From NCEH01 sp043195195 (GTDB taxonomy: Bacteria; Pseudomonadota; Alphaproteobacteria; Rhizobiales; Xanthobacteraceae), in assembly GCF_043195195.1 (NCBI RefSeq), contig NZ_JBAFWT010000017.1:1-64000 (forward strand): a stretch of DNA of 64,000 nt, given 5' to 3'. Below the pieces are notes generated by a model. That model was not told the DNA's origin and made no database searches. It was given only the letters and a program-made list of their open reading frames with translations. Below are positions 8,301 through 17,603 of this stretch, piece by piece. Numbering within the stretch: position 1 is the first letter of the stretch; every line of letters begins with the position of its first letter. A program made the position numbers and the translations under genes.

Positions 8301-9625
8301 TGTTCATTTCCGATCCCGCCCTCGGCATCGTGATGCTGGTCCTGTTCCTCGTCTTCCTCATGCTCGGCTTTCCCATCGCGTTTACGCTGATGGCGCTGGG
8401 CGTCGGCTTTGGATACATCACCCGTGGCGACACGGTGTTCCAATTGTTCGTGCAGCGCGCCTACAGCGTGATGGCGAACGACGTGCTCATCTCCATCCCG
8501 CTGTTCCTGTTCATGGGCTATGTGGTGGAGCGGGCGAACATCCTCGACCGGCTGTTCCGGGCGATCCAGCTCGCCGCGGGCTGGATTCCCGGCTCGCTCG
8601 CCGTCGCCACCCTCATCACCTGCGCCATGTTCGCGACCGCCACCGGCATTGTCGGCGCGGTGGTGACGCTCATGGGCCTGCTCGCCTTTCCCGCCATGCT
8701 GCGGGCCGGCTACGACACCAAGATCGCCGCCGGCGTGGTGTGCGCGGGCGGCTGCCTCGGCATCCTGATCCCGCCGAGCGTCATGCTGATCCTCTATGGC
8801 GCCACGGCGGGCGTCTCGGTGGTGAAGCTCTACGCCGCCGCTTTCTTCCCGGGCCTGATGCTGACCGGCCTCTACATGGGCTATGTCATCATCCGCGCCA
8901 TGCTCAATCCGGCGCTCGCACCGAAGTTGCCGAAAGAGGCCCGGGCCGGCTCGGCGGGGGAGATCGCGCTTGCGCTTGCGACCTCCTTCTTCCCCCTTGC
9001 GTTGCTGATCAGCAGCGTGCTCGGCGCCATCATCTTCGGCATCGCCACGCCCTCGGAGGCAGCGGCTGTCGGCGCGGCGGGCGCGGTGCTGCTCGCTGTC
9101 GCCTATCGCACCTTCTCCGTGAACAAGCTGAAGGAGAGCGTGTACCTGACCGCCCGCGCCTCGGCCATGGTCTGCTGGCTGTTCGTGGGCTCCGCTGTGT
9201 TCTCGGCGGTGTTCGCGCTGCTGGGCGGGCAGCGGGTGGTGGAGGAATTCATCCTAAGCCTCAACCTTGGGCCGATCGGCTTCCTGCTGCTGACCCAGGC
9301 CATCATTTTCGTGCTCGGCTGGCCGCTGGAATGGACCGAGATCATCGTGATCTTCCTGCCCATCTTCCTGCCGCTGCTGGATGATTTCGGCGTGGACCCG
9401 ATCTTCTTCGGCATCCTGGTCGCCCTCAACCTGCAGACCTCGTTCCTGTCGCCGCCGGTGGCGATGGCCCCATTCTATTTGAAAGGGGTGGCACCGAAAC
9501 ATGTGTCGATCGACCAGATCTTCTCCGGCGTGATGCCCTTCCTCTACCTCGTGATCGTCGCCATGATCATGCTCTATGTGTTCCCCGGCATCGCCCTGTG
9601 GCTGCCGAAGGCGCTCTACGGATGA
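8300..9625 (+). CDS. dctM: TRAP transporter large membrane subunit DctM
   Basis: A 441-residue integral membrane protein with about twelve hydrophobic segments, the catalytic transport subunit of the TRAP system. The conserved GGCLGILIPPS and TPSEAAAVGA segments of the ion-transporter superfamily are present. The ATG at 8300 forms a TGATG overlap with dctQ; a GTG immediately before it (8297) is an alternative. A GC-rich GGGGGG stretch upstream may serve as ribosome site. The ligand is presumably an organic or keto acid, by analogy with DctP. Confidence 0.93.
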   Translation: MFISDPALGIVMLVLFLVFLMLGFPIAFTLMALGVGFGYITRGDTVFQLFVQRAYSVMANDVLISIPLFLFMGYVVERANILDRLFRAIQLAAGWIPGSLAVATLITCAMFATATGIVGAVVTLMGLLAFPAMLRAGYDTKIAAGVVCAGGCLGILIPPSVMLILYGATAGVSVVKLYAAAFFPGLMLTGLYMGYVIIRAMLNPALAPKLPKEARAGSAGEIALALATSFFPLALLISSVLGAIIFGIATPSEAAAVGAAGAVLLAVAYRTFSVNKLKESVYLTARASAMVCWLFVGSAVFSAVFALLGGQRVVEEFILSLNLGPIGFLLLTQAIIFVLGWPLEWTEIIVIFLPIFLPLLDDFGVDPIFFGILVALNLQTSFLSPPVAMAPFYLKGVAPKHVSIDQIFSGVMPFLYLVIVAMIMLYVFPGIALWLPKALYG

Positions 9626-9631
9626 GGATTC

Positions 9632-10096
9632 ATGGCAAAAACCACGGCGACCGAACTCTTCACGGTCGGCTATGAGCAGACGACGTCCGGCGCGTTTCAG
9701 GGCAGCCTGACCCGCGCCGGCGTCGATCTTCTGGTGGACGTGCGCGCGGTCGCCGCCTCGCGCCGTCCCGGCTTCTCAAAGACCGCGCTGGCAGCCGGGA
9801 TCGCCGCGCACGGCATCGCTTATGTGCATCTGCGGGCGCTGGGCACGCCTAAGGAAGGCCGGCTCGCCGCCCGCTCCGGCGACCATGACGCGCTGATGCG
9901 CATCTATGACGCCCATCTCGCCACCGAGGCCGCGCGCGAAGCTTTGGACGAGCTGGCTTCGCTCGCTCAGGGCCGCCGCATCTGCCTCATGTGCTACGAG
10001 CGCCATGTGGAAGGCTGCCACCGCCTGCGGCTCGCGCAATTCCTGTGCGAACGGCTCGACCTGCCGGTGACGCACCTCATTCCCGAGCCATTCTGA
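9632..10096 (+). CDS. DUF488 domain protein
   Basis: A 154-residue soluble protein. It shows the DUF488 hallmarks: an N-terminal VGYEQ start, LVDVRAVAASRRPGFSK, and a C-terminal CLMCYERHVEGCHR cluster whose cysteines and histidines resemble a metal or redox site. Function is unassigned. It begins six bases after dctM with GAGG ahead of its ATG, so it is co-transcribed with the TRAP genes, although DUF488 genes occur in many contexts. It ends 37 bases from the convergent MFS gene. Confidence 0.88.
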   Translation: MAKTTATELFTVGYEQTTSGAFQGSLTRAGVDLLVDVRAVAASRRPGFSKTALAAGIAAHGIAYVHLRALGTPKEGRLAARSGDHDALMRIYDAHLATEAAREALDELASLAQGRRICLMCYERHVEGCHRLRLAQFLCERLDLPVTHLIPEPF

Positions 10097-10133
10097 CCCT
10101 TCAGACTGACGGCCCGGCCTTGGACCATCGCCC

Positions 10134-11333
10134 TCAGGCCCGCGTGCGCGGCAAAGTCAGGACCAGGCAGAAGGACAGAAGGCAGCCGATGGCGCCGGCA
10201 AGGAACATGGAGCCATAGCCGAAGGCAGCCACCAGAACGCCCGCGACCGGGGCGGTGACGCCAAGCGCGATGTCGAAGAAGGCGAGAAACCCGCCCACCG
10301 CAAGGCCACGGCTCTCCGCCGGGACGCGCCGCACCGCCTCGACGCCCAGCGCGGGAAAGATCAGCGAGAAGCCGACGCCCGACAGCGCCGCGCCAGCCAG
10401 AGCCAGGCCCGGACCGGGCGCGACCCACAGCATGAGCTGCGCCGCCGCGAGAATCAGCAAGGACACTGCGGCGACCCCCTTGCCGCCGATCCGGTCCGGC
10501 AGATGCGCCAGGAACAGGCGCACCGCGATATAGGTTGCGCCGAACAGGAACAGGCCTGCCCCGGCATGTGGCCAGCCCCGGCTGGCGAACACCAGCGCCA
10601 GGAACGTGGCCAGCACGGCGAACGGCGCCGTCGCCAGCGCCAATGCCACACCATGGCGCCAGATCAGCCCCAACACTTTATGGAAGCCGAGGCGGCGACC
10701 GGGCACGGTCGGGACACTGGCGACCAGCAGGGCCATGGGCACGGCGAGCAGCGGCGCGCCCGCAGCCACCGCGGCAACGCCGACGAAACCATAGGCCTCG
10801 TTGAGGGCGATGCCGATGGGCGCTCCGATGCCTATGGCCGCATAAAGGGCGATGCCCTGCCACGCCATGACCCGTCCAGTATTGGCAAGCCCGACCCGGC
10901 CGATGCCCCAGGACATGGCGCCGGTGAGAAACAGGCTTTCCGCTAAGCCGAGGCACAGGCGACCGAGGACCAACACGGCGAGGCTCGCGCCCGCTCCGGG
11001 CACCTGAAGCGACCCGAGATAGAGCAGCCCGGCGGTCACGGCCAGCGGCAGGCCGATCACCACAGCCGTCTTCGCGCCGTAGCGATCCACTGCCGAACCG
11101 GCCGTCTGCCGCGTCAGCAAGGTGGCGATGGATTGGATCCCGACGGCGAGCCCCGCCGTGGCGATGCTGAAGCCGAGCTGGTCGTGCACCCGCAGCGCGA
11201 GCACCGGCAGCGGCACGGCGATGGCGAGCGCGCTGAAAAAGACGATCCAGACCAGGGGCAACAGGCGCAGCAGCACCGCCCTGGAGGACAGGGGCGCCAG
11301 CTCGGGAGAGGGGGAATTGGGAGGATTCAACAT
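10134..11333 (-). CDS. MFS transporter, YhhS-like
   Basis: A 399-residue major facilitator with about twelve hydrophobic helices. The motif-A region after helix 2 reads GSAVDRYGAKTAV. Overall layout resembles the YhhS/arabinose-efflux type of exporters. The ATG at 11333 is chosen over a TTG one codon earlier; the ribosome site is weak. It lies between the DUF488 gene and the molybdenum cofactor genes with no shared operon structure, so its substrate is unknown. Confidence 0.85.
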   Translation of the reverse strand: MLNPPNSPSPELAPLSSRAVLLRLLPLVWIVFFSALAIAVPLPVLALRVHDQLGFSIATAGLAVGIQSIATLLTRQTAGSAVDRYGAKTAVVIGLPLAVTAGLLYLGSLQVPGAGASLAVLVLGRLCLGLAESLFLTGAMSWGIGRVGLANTGRVMAWQGIALYAAIGIGAPIGIALNEAYGFVGVAAVAAGAPLLAVPMALLVASVPTVPGRRLGFHKVLGLIWRHGVALALATAPFAVLATFLALVFASRGWPHAGAGLFLFGATYIAVRLFLAHLPDRIGGKGVAAVSLLILAAAQLMLWVAPGPGLALAGAALSGVGFSLIFPALGVEAVRRVPAESRGLAVGGFLAFFDIALGVTAPVAGVLVAAFGYGSMFLAGAIGCLLSFCLVLTLPRTRA

Positions 11334-11435
11334 CAAACTGCGCTTTCGGGTACGGCGGCCTTTATGGCCGCACCACGTTGCGCGTTGGTTGACGTCAGAC
11401 GCTTACGGAGGGAAGCAACCCTCATGGCCGGCTGT

Positions 11436-13097
11436 TTATGGCTTGGCATCGGGCGGGTCAAGTGCCTCGGTCTCAGCTGTTGGCACGTGCGCGCGGGCGT
11501 GGGAGAGCGCCTCGGGAGTGTCCACGTCCAAGAACGCCCCGGGCCCTTCCACCTCGATTTCCACCACGGCCTCGGCATGGGCGGCGATCAGATGGCGTGC
11601 GCCCACATCCCCCTCAAGTTGCGACAAAGCCGCGAAGAACCGGCGGTCCCACAGCACCGGATTGCCGCGCCGCCCGTCCGCCGCCGGCAAGGCGATCAGG
11701 CGGCCGGTGTCCGGGTCGAAGGTATCGATCAGCCGGTCGAGGATCTGCGGGCCGACCAGCGGCATGTCTCCGAGCATCACCAGGGCGGCGCCCGCGCCGT
11801 CCGGCACCGCCGAAATCCCTGCGCGCACCGAGGTGGAGAGCCCTTCGGCGAAAGCCGGATTGTGCACGAAGATCACCGGCAGGCCGGAGAGGATCTGTTC
11901 CACGCGGGCCTGCTCATGCCCTGTCACGACGAGCACCGGCGTCGCGCGGGACGCGAGGGCGGCTTCCACCACCCGTCGCACCACGGGCCGCCCGCCCACG
12001 TCGGCCAGCAATTTGTTGGGGCCGCCCATGCGGGTGCCCCGGCCCGCCGCCAGCACCACGGCGGCAACGGGGGGCTTTTCGTCCGACATTTCGTCCCTGC
12101 CTATGCCGCTGCGCGGCTGCGGCCGCGTGATGATTTCGCCGAGCAGGCCGCCGACCCCCCAGCCGCCCACATCGCGCCCCGTGACGGGCACATCCGCGAG
12201 GCAGCGCATCAGCACCCAGTCGAAGCCGTTCTCCTTCGGGCTGCGGGCGCAGCCGGGCGCCCCCAGGACCGGGATGCCCTGCAACGCGCCGAGCATCATG
12301 AGATTGCCGGGGTCGACCGGCATGCCCAGCCGCTCCACCCGCCCGCCCGCCGCTTCCAGCGCTGCGGGAATCACGTCGCGCCGGTCGACGATGGCCGAGG
12401 CGCCGAACACCACCACGCATTCCGCCCCTTCCGCATGGGCCTGATGCAGCGCCCGCGACAGATCGGGGGCGGCGTGAGGCACCCGCAGGTCGTGACAGAT
12501 TTCGGCACCCGCCGGGGAAAGGCGCTGGCGCGTGACGCGCAGCGTCTTCTCCACCACCTTATCGGCGAGACCGGGCAGAAGGGTTGAAATCACCGCAACG
12601 CGGCGGCGCCGGAACGGCGCCACGCGGATCGCGGGCCGGGCAACGCGGGCGGCGGCGTCCGCAAGGTCGGCTGGAATGGCATAGGGGATGATCTTCACCG
12701 TCGCCACCATGTCGCCCTCGGCGACCGCGCGAAACGGCTCCAGCGTGGCAAACGTGACCGCCTCGTCCAGTGCGTTCAGTGCATCCACCGCCGCCCGGTC
12801 GATCTCGAGAAGGCCGGCGCGGGTGGCGAACAGGTTGGCGCGCCCGGTGAACGCCTTGGCGGCACGCATCCCCTCCCCGCCCACCAGCGCGGCGAGACGA
12901 TCGGCGGCGGCATCTTCCGACACATCGCCGGGATCGAGCCGGGCAACGACCACATGGCTCACCCCGGCGGCCTGCAGCGCGGCAATCTCGCCCGGCCCGA
13001 GCCGCATGCCCTTCTTGAGAGTCAGATGCTCGGTGCGCACCGAATGCGCGACGATGGCGCCGTGCGCCAGCGCCAGCGGCAGCGGACCGAATTTCAC
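11436..13097 (-). CDS. Molybdopterin-binding / MocA-like nucleotidyltransferase fusion
   Basis: A 553-residue fusion. The N-terminal part has a MoeA/MogA-like molybdopterin-binding domain (about 165-300, with VISTLLPG and GAPGCARSPKENGFDW blocks). The C-terminal part from about residue 337 is a MobA/MocA-type nucleotidyltransferase with LAAGRGTRMGGPNKLL. MocA makes molybdopterin cytosine dinucleotide, the cofactor of CO-dehydrogenase-type hydroxylases, so this protein probably activates the cofactor used by CoxL. The GTG at 13097 overlaps the xdhC stop by four bases (GTGA), fixing the start and the operon. Longer upstream codons are out of context. Confidence 0.88.
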   Translation of the reverse strand: MKFGPLPLALAHGAIVAHSVRTEHLTLKKGMRLGPGEIAALQAAGVSHVVVARLDPGDVSEDAAADRLAALVGGEGMRAAKAFTGRANLFATRAGLLEIDRAAVDALNALDEAVTFATLEPFRAVAEGDMVATVKIIPYAIPADLADAAARVARPAIRVAPFRRRRVAVISTLLPGLADKVVEKTLRVTRQRLSPAGAEICHDLRVPHAAPDLSRALHQAHAEGAECVVVFGASAIVDRRDVIPAALEAAGGRVERLGMPVDPGNLMMLGALQGIPVLGAPGCARSPKENGFDWVLMRCLADVPVTGRDVGGWGVGGLLGEIITRPQPRSGIGRDEMSDEKPPVAAVVLAAGRGTRMGGPNKLLADVGGRPVVRRVVEAALASRATPVLVVTGHEQARVEQILSGLPVIFVHNPAFAEGLSTSVRAGISAVPDGAGAALVMLGDMPLVGPQILDRLIDTFDPDTGRLIALPAADGRRGNPVLWDRRFFAALSQLEGDVGARHLIAAHAEAVVEIEVEGPGAFLDVDTPEALSHARAHVPTAETEALDPPDAKP

Positions 13098-13804
13098 GCC
13101 GCGACCTCGGCCTTGGCGGGCGCCGGAGCCCCCTTGCGCAATGCGCCGATGATCTGGCCGAGCACGGAAACCGCAATTTCCTGCGGGCTCGCGGCGCCGA
13201 TGTCGAGCCCGATGGGTGCATGGATGCGGCCGATCTGCTCCGCCGACAGGCCGCGCGCCAGAAGCCGTTCCACCCGTTTGGCATGGGTGCGGCGCGACCC
13301 GAGCGCGCCCACGTAGAAGCATCCCGCCGCCAGGGCCGCCTCGATGGCCGGCTCGTCGATCTTCGGGTCATGGGTCAGCGCGGCGAGGGCGGTGAAGGCG
13401 TCCAGCGGCACCTCCTTCAGCGCCTCGTCGGGCCATTTGGCGATGACGGTCGTCTCGGGAAAACGCTCCGGCGTTGCGAAGGCGGTGCGGGGATCGATGA
13501 TCGTCACGTCATAGCCGGCGATGCGGGCCATGGGCGCCAGGGCCTGGGAGATGTGCACGGCGCCGATCACCACGATGCGCGGCGGCGGCACATGGGCGGT
13601 GAGAAAGACCCGGCCCGCTTCGGTTTCCAGCGTGCCGCTCCTCCCTCTCGCGAGCGAGAAGCGCACTGCTTCCTCCAAGGGATCGCCGTCGAGCGCATCG
13701 CCGAAGACCAGCCGCTGCGCGCCGGTTTCCATCTCGGTGACCAGCACGGCCGCACGGCGGCCGGCCCGCGCCGCGGTCAGTTCTGCCAGAAGCTTGACGT
13801 GCAT
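13094..13804 (-). CDS. XdhC/CoxI family protein, Rossmann domain
   Basis: A 236-residue protein corresponding to the C-terminal Rossmann half of XdhC/CoxI (VVIGAVHISQALAPMARIAGY then DPRTAF, and later GALGSRRTHAKR). XdhC-type chaperones bind the molybdenum cofactor, promote its sulfuration and insert it into xanthine or CO dehydrogenase. The N-terminal XdhC domain is encoded separately just upstream at 13841-14164. AGGGGA precedes the ATG. The stop overlaps the start of the MocA-like fusion gene. Confidence 0.88.
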   Translation of the reverse strand: MHVKLLAELTAARAGRRAAVLVTEMETGAQRLVFGDALDGDPLEEAVRFSLARGRSGTLETEAGRVFLTAHVPPPRIVVIGAVHISQALAPMARIAGYDVTIIDPRTAFATPERFPETTVIAKWPDEALKEVPLDAFTALAALTHDPKIDEPAIEAALAAGCFYVGALGSRRTHAKRVERLLARGLSAEQIGRIHAPIGLDIGAASPQEIAVSVLGQIIGALRKGAPAPAKAEVAA

Positions 13805-13840
13805 GCTGATGTTCCCCTTCGGCGCGGTGGCCGCTCGACC

Positions 13841-14164
13841 CTAGTCCACCCGCTCCACATAGACCCGGATCGCCCCGCCGCAGGACAGGCCCACCCGCCA
13901 TGCGGTCTCGTCGGCGACGCCGAATTCAATGATGCGGGGCATGCCGGTTTCGATCACCTCCATCGCCTCGCTCACCACGGCCCCCTCGACGCAGCCGCCG
14001 GACACCGAGCCGAGAAAGGCCCCGTCCTGATCCACCGCGAGATGGCTGCCGACGGGACGCGGCGCCGAGCCCCAGGTCTCGACGACGGTCGCGAGAGCGA
14101 CTCCCTTGCCTTCGCGGCGCCAGCGCAGGGCGCCCTCCAGCACATCTTCATTCGCGCTGCTCAT
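13841..14164 (-). CDS. XdhC/CoxI N-terminal domain protein
   Basis: A 107-residue protein that equals only the N-terminal XdhC/CoxI domain: WGSAPRPVGSHLAV, GSVSGGCVEGAVV and GLSCGGAIRVYVE are all present, including the conserved cysteines. In many bacteria this domain is fused to the Rossmann domain found in the next gene; here the two are separate, 36 bases apart and in order. The ATG has GGAGG upstream. It probably works with the adjacent XdhC half on cofactor maturation for the cox hydroxylase. Confidence 0.87.
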   Translation of the reverse strand: MSSANEDVLEGALRWRREGKGVALATVVETWGSAPRPVGSHLAVDQDGAFLGSVSGGCVEGAVVSEAMEVIETGMPRIIEFGVADETAWRVGLSCGGAIRVYVERVD

Positions 14165-14280
14165 GGAAGCCTCCTGCGGCGTGCGTTTCTGGCAATGGCG
14201 CTTCGTTCCCTATATAGGGGCGGCCCCGCATGTTGCACATGGCGCGGGCGGATCAGTTAGATTTTCACTCGGAAGGCCGC

Positions 14281-15330
14281 ATGTCCACGCTGCGCACCGC
14301 AGACGATCTCATCGCTGCCGGCCTTGTCCCCGCCGATCGACGGGGCGCGCTGGAGCAGGTGGGCGCGCGCTATGCGGTGGCGCTCACGCCGGCGCTTTCC
14401 GACCTGATCGCGCGCGACGACCCGCACGATCCCATCGCCCGCCAATTCGTCCCCGACATCGCCGAGCTGGAGATGCGGGCCGAAGAGCGCGCCGACCCCA
14501 TCGGCGACGCGGCGCATTCCCCGGTGCCCGGCATCGTGCATCGCTATCCCGACCGTGTGCTTCTGAAACTGGTGAGCGTCTGCGCCGTCTATTGCCGCTT
14601 CTGCTTTCGCCGCGAAATGGTCGGCCCGGGGGGCGAGGCCGCGCTGAGCCCGGCGCAGTTCGACGCCGCCTTGGCCTATATCGCGGCAACGCCGGCGATC
14701 TGGGAGGTGATCCTCACCGGCGGCGATCCCTTCATGGTCTCGCCCCGCCGCATGGCCGAAGTGGTTCAGCGCCTTGCCGCCATCGATCATGTGAAGATCG
14801 TGCGCTTCCACACCCGCGTCCCCATCGCGGCCCCGGAACGTGTAACTGCTGACTTCGTGGCCGCACTGAAGGCACCCGGCATCACCTCATACGTCGTGGT
14901 CCATGCCAACCATGCCCGGGAATTGCAGCAGAGCGTGCGCGATGCGCTCGCCAGGATGGTCGATGCGGGCATTCCTGTCCTGTCCCAATCGGTGCTGCTG
15001 AAGGGCGTGAACGACGACGCCGATACGCTCGCGGCCTTGTTCCGCGGGCTCCTGGAATGCCGGGTGAAGCCCTATTACCTGCATCATCCCGACCTTGCCC
15101 CCGGCACCGGCCATTTCCGCCTTCCGGTCGCGCGCGGTCAGGAGATCATGCGTGCCTTGCGCGGCCACCTCTCCGGCATCGCCCTGCCGAGCTATGTGCT
15201 CGATATTCCCGGCGGATACGGCAAGGTCCCGCTGACCCCCGGCTATCTCGACGCAGCCACCGGGCGGGTGCGCGACCATTGCGGCGATGTGCACGCCTAT
15301 CCGCCCGAAGAGGCTTCAGCGGCGGACTGA
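14281..15330 (+). CDS. Lysine-2,3-aminomutase-like radical SAM protein
   Basis: A 349-residue PLP- and SAM-dependent enzyme of the KamA/EpmB family. The [4Fe-4S] motif C101-x3-C105-x2-C108 (CAVYCRFCFRRE) is intact, as are the SAM-binding TGGDP segment and the PLP lysine K315 in PGGYGK. It may interconvert alpha- and beta-lysine; EpmB relatives supply beta-lysine for elongation factor P, but no epmA or efp is in the window. GGAAGG precedes the ATG at 14281. It is transcribed against its neighbours and its 3' end overlaps coxE by 15 bases. Confidence 0.88.
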   Translation: MSTLRTADDLIAAGLVPADRRGALEQVGARYAVALTPALSDLIARDDPHDPIARQFVPDIAELEMRAEERADPIGDAAHSPVPGIVHRYPDRVLLKLVSVCAVYCRFCFRREMVGPGGEAALSPAQFDAALAYIAATPAIWEVILTGGDPFMVSPRRMAEVVQRLAAIDHVKIVRFHTRVPIAAPERVTADFVAALKAPGITSYVVVHANHARELQQSVRDALARMVDAGIPVLSQSVLLKGVNDDADTLAALFRGLLECRVKPYYLHHPDLAPGTGHFRLPVARGQEIMRALRGHLSGIALPSYVLDIPGGYGKVPLTPGYLDAATGRVRDHCGDVHAYPPEEASAAD

Positions 15331-16509
15331 CCGGCCCGCCGGTGATGCCCCGGCGGCCTCGTCCGCGAGCGCCGCGACCAGGGCTTCCAGGCTTGCCAGA
15401 TTATGCACCGGGCGGAACGCATCCACATGGGGCAGCATTGCCTGGATGCCGCGCGCCTTGGGCTCGAACCGATCATAGCGCAGTAAGGGATTCAGCCAGA
15501 CCAGCCGATGGCCGGAGCGCCGCAGGCGGGCCATCTCCAGCTCCAGGCTCGCATCGGCGTCGCGCTCCAACCCATCGGTGACCAGCAGAACGATGGGGCT
15601 TTGTCCCATCACGCGGCGCGACCAGATCTTGTTGAAGGCGCGCAGCGAAGCCGCGATCCGCGTGCCGCCGGACCAATCCTGCGCCGATTGCCCGACTTTC
15701 TCCAGCGCCTCGTCGGGATCGCGATGGCGCAGCATGCGGGTGACGTTGGTGAGGCGTGTGCCGAACAGGAACGTGTGCACCCGGCCGCGCCGTTCGGTGA
15801 GCGCGTGCAGGAAATGCAGCACCGGCCGGGAATATTCGGCCATGGAGCCTGAGATATCCACCAGCGCCACCACCGGCCTGGGGCGAGCGACGGGCCCGCG
15901 CCTGCGCAGCGCAAGAAAGGCACCGCCACTGCCGAGCGAAGCCCGCAGCGAGGCGCGCAGATCGAATGCCACGCCCCGGCGGTCCGGCCGCAGGCGGCGC
16001 GTGCGCATCATATCGTCGGGCAGGCGCAGACGGGCGATGCGCCGGCGCGCCTGCGCCAATTCCTCGGCGCTCATCTGCGCGAAATCCTTGGTGCGCAGGA
16101 CGTCTTCGGGAGAGGCGGTGAAATGGGCCTCCACCGCAATTTCGTCCTTCTGCGCCGGGGGGCGGCGGCCGACACCGGAGAACAGGGCGTCCTCCACGCG
16201 CTTGCGCATCGCCGGTTTGTCCTTGGCCGGGGCGCCCGGGGCGGGGGGCGAGAGCAAGGAGATCAGCCGTTCCGACTGCGACCGGCGCCGCCAGAACAGA
16301 TGAAACGCCTGGTCGAACACCTCCTGGTGCTCGTGCGCGCTCACGAACACGGCGCGCAGCACGTTGTAGAAATCCTCGCGCGTGCCGATCCCGGCCAGAT
16401 CCACGGCGCGCGCGGCATCCAGCATCGTCCCCGGACCCACCGGCAGGCCGGCGGCGCGCAAGGCACGGCCGAAATAGGCGATGTTCTCCCCAAGCCGCCC
16501 CTCAGCCAT
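15316..16509 (-). CDS. coxE: CoxE-like VWA-domain protein
   Basis: A 397-residue soluble protein with a C-terminal von Willebrand A domain; the metal-ion-dependent adhesion motif DISGS is at 218-222. In CO-dehydrogenase maturation CoxE acts with the MoxR-type ATPase CoxD, probably in assembling the [CuSMoO2] or related site. It follows coxD by 24 bases. The ATG at 16509 matches the family start (MAEGRLGENI); an ATG at 16527 is possible. Its last 15 bases overlap the convergent aminomutase-like gene. Confidence 0.88.
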   Translation of the reverse strand: MAEGRLGENIAYFGRALRAAGLPVGPGTMLDAARAVDLAGIGTREDFYNVLRAVFVSAHEHQEVFDQAFHLFWRRRSQSERLISLLSPPAPGAPAKDKPAMRKRVEDALFSGVGRRPPAQKDEIAVEAHFTASPEDVLRTKDFAQMSAEELAQARRRIARLRLPDDMMRTRRLRPDRRGVAFDLRASLRASLGSGGAFLALRRRGPVARPRPVVALVDISGSMAEYSRPVLHFLHALTERRGRVHTFLFGTRLTNVTRMLRHRDPDEALEKVGQSAQDWSGGTRIAASLRAFNKIWSRRVMGQSPIVLLVTDGLERDADASLELEMARLRRSGHRLVWLNPLLRYDRFEPKARGIQAMLPHVDAFRPVHNLASLEALVAALADEAAGASPAGRSVRR

Positions 16510-16533
16510 GACACAGGTCCCGCGCATTCGGGA

Positions 16534-17454
16534 TCATTCCAGCGGCCGCAGGGCCTCTCGCGTCTCCGCGATCAGCCGCTCGATGCGCCCGGCATCGGTG
16601 CGGGCGATGTCGTCCTGGTATTTCAGCAGCACGCCGAGCGTGTCGCCCACCACCGCCGGATCGAGCGCCGCCGCATCCAGCTCCACCAAAGCGGACGCCC
16701 AATCGAGGGTCTCGGCGACGCCGGGCACCTTGAACACATCCTCCCGGCGCAGCGCCTGGACGAACCCGACCACCTCGCGGGACAGGCGTTCCGGCAGACC
16801 GGGCAGACGCGCCTTGAGGATCGCCAGTTCGCGCGCGGCGCTCGGATAATCCACCCAATGATAGAGGCAGCGCCGCTTCAGCGCGTCGTGGATCTCGCGC
16901 GTGCGGTTGGAGGTGAGGATGATCAGCGGAGGATGCGCCGCCTTCACCGTGCCGAGTTCCGGGATGGTCACCTGAAAATCCGAGAGCACTTCCAGCAGGA
17001 AGGCTTCGAACGCCTCGTCGGTGCGGTCCAGTTCGTCCACCAGCAGGACCGGAGCGCCGGCCGGGTCCGGCATCAGGGCCTCCAGCAGCGGCCGGCGCAG
17101 CAGATAGCGCTCGGAAAACACGTCGGACGCTATCGCGCCCTTGTCGCTCTCGCCGGCCGCCTCCGCGAGGCGGATGGCGATCATTTGCGCGGCATAGTTC
17201 CATTCATAGACGGCGGCGGAAAGATCCAGCCCCTCGTAGCATTGCAGGCGGATTAGCCGGCGGCCCAACGCCGCCGCCAGGGTGCGCGCCACCTCGGTCT
17301 TGCCGACGCCGGCCTCGCCCTCCAGCAGCAGCGGACGGCCCATGCGCAAGGCGAGGAAAAGCACCGTCGCCAGAGCGCGGTCGGGCACATAGCCGGCACC
17401 GGAGAGAAGGGCTTCGGTCGCCTCGATGGAGGACGGAAGGGCAGAAGCGGTCAT
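16534..17454 (-). CDS. coxD: CoxD-like MoxR AAA+ ATPase
   Basis: A 306-residue AAA+ ATPase of the MoxR class. Walker A GEAGVGKT is at 46-53, Walker B VLLVDELD at about 136-143, and a sensor-1 segment LIILTSNRTREI follows. CoxD partners the VWA protein CoxE in maturation of CO-dehydrogenase-type enzymes, and the two are adjacent here. The ATG at 17454 fits family alignments; a GTG at 17481 would add nine residues. About 150 bases separate it from coxM. Confidence 0.9.
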   Translation of the reverse strand: MTASALPSSIEATEALLSGAGYVPDRALATVLFLALRMGRPLLLEGEAGVGKTEVARTLAAALGRRLIRLQCYEGLDLSAAVYEWNYAAQMIAIRLAEAAGESDKGAIASDVFSERYLLRRPLLEALMPDPAGAPVLLVDELDRTDEAFEAFLLEVLSDFQVTIPELGTVKAAHPPLIILTSNRTREIHDALKRRCLYHWVDYPSAARELAILKARLPGLPERLSREVVGFVQALRREDVFKVPGVAETLDWASALVELDAAALDPAVVGDTLGVLLKYQDDIARTDAGRIERLIAETREALRPLE

Positions 17455-17603
17455 GGGGCAGCCTGGGTCTTCAGCATTCACTCATGCCCCGATCCTGTGG
17501 CTTGCCTGGCCCGGTTTCGCAAGCGCGCGCGGGCCTGTCGACGGCGCCGAACAGGGCGCCAAAGCCGGGCGATCAGGCAAGACTGCTCCCGAACCGCCGC
17601 CCC

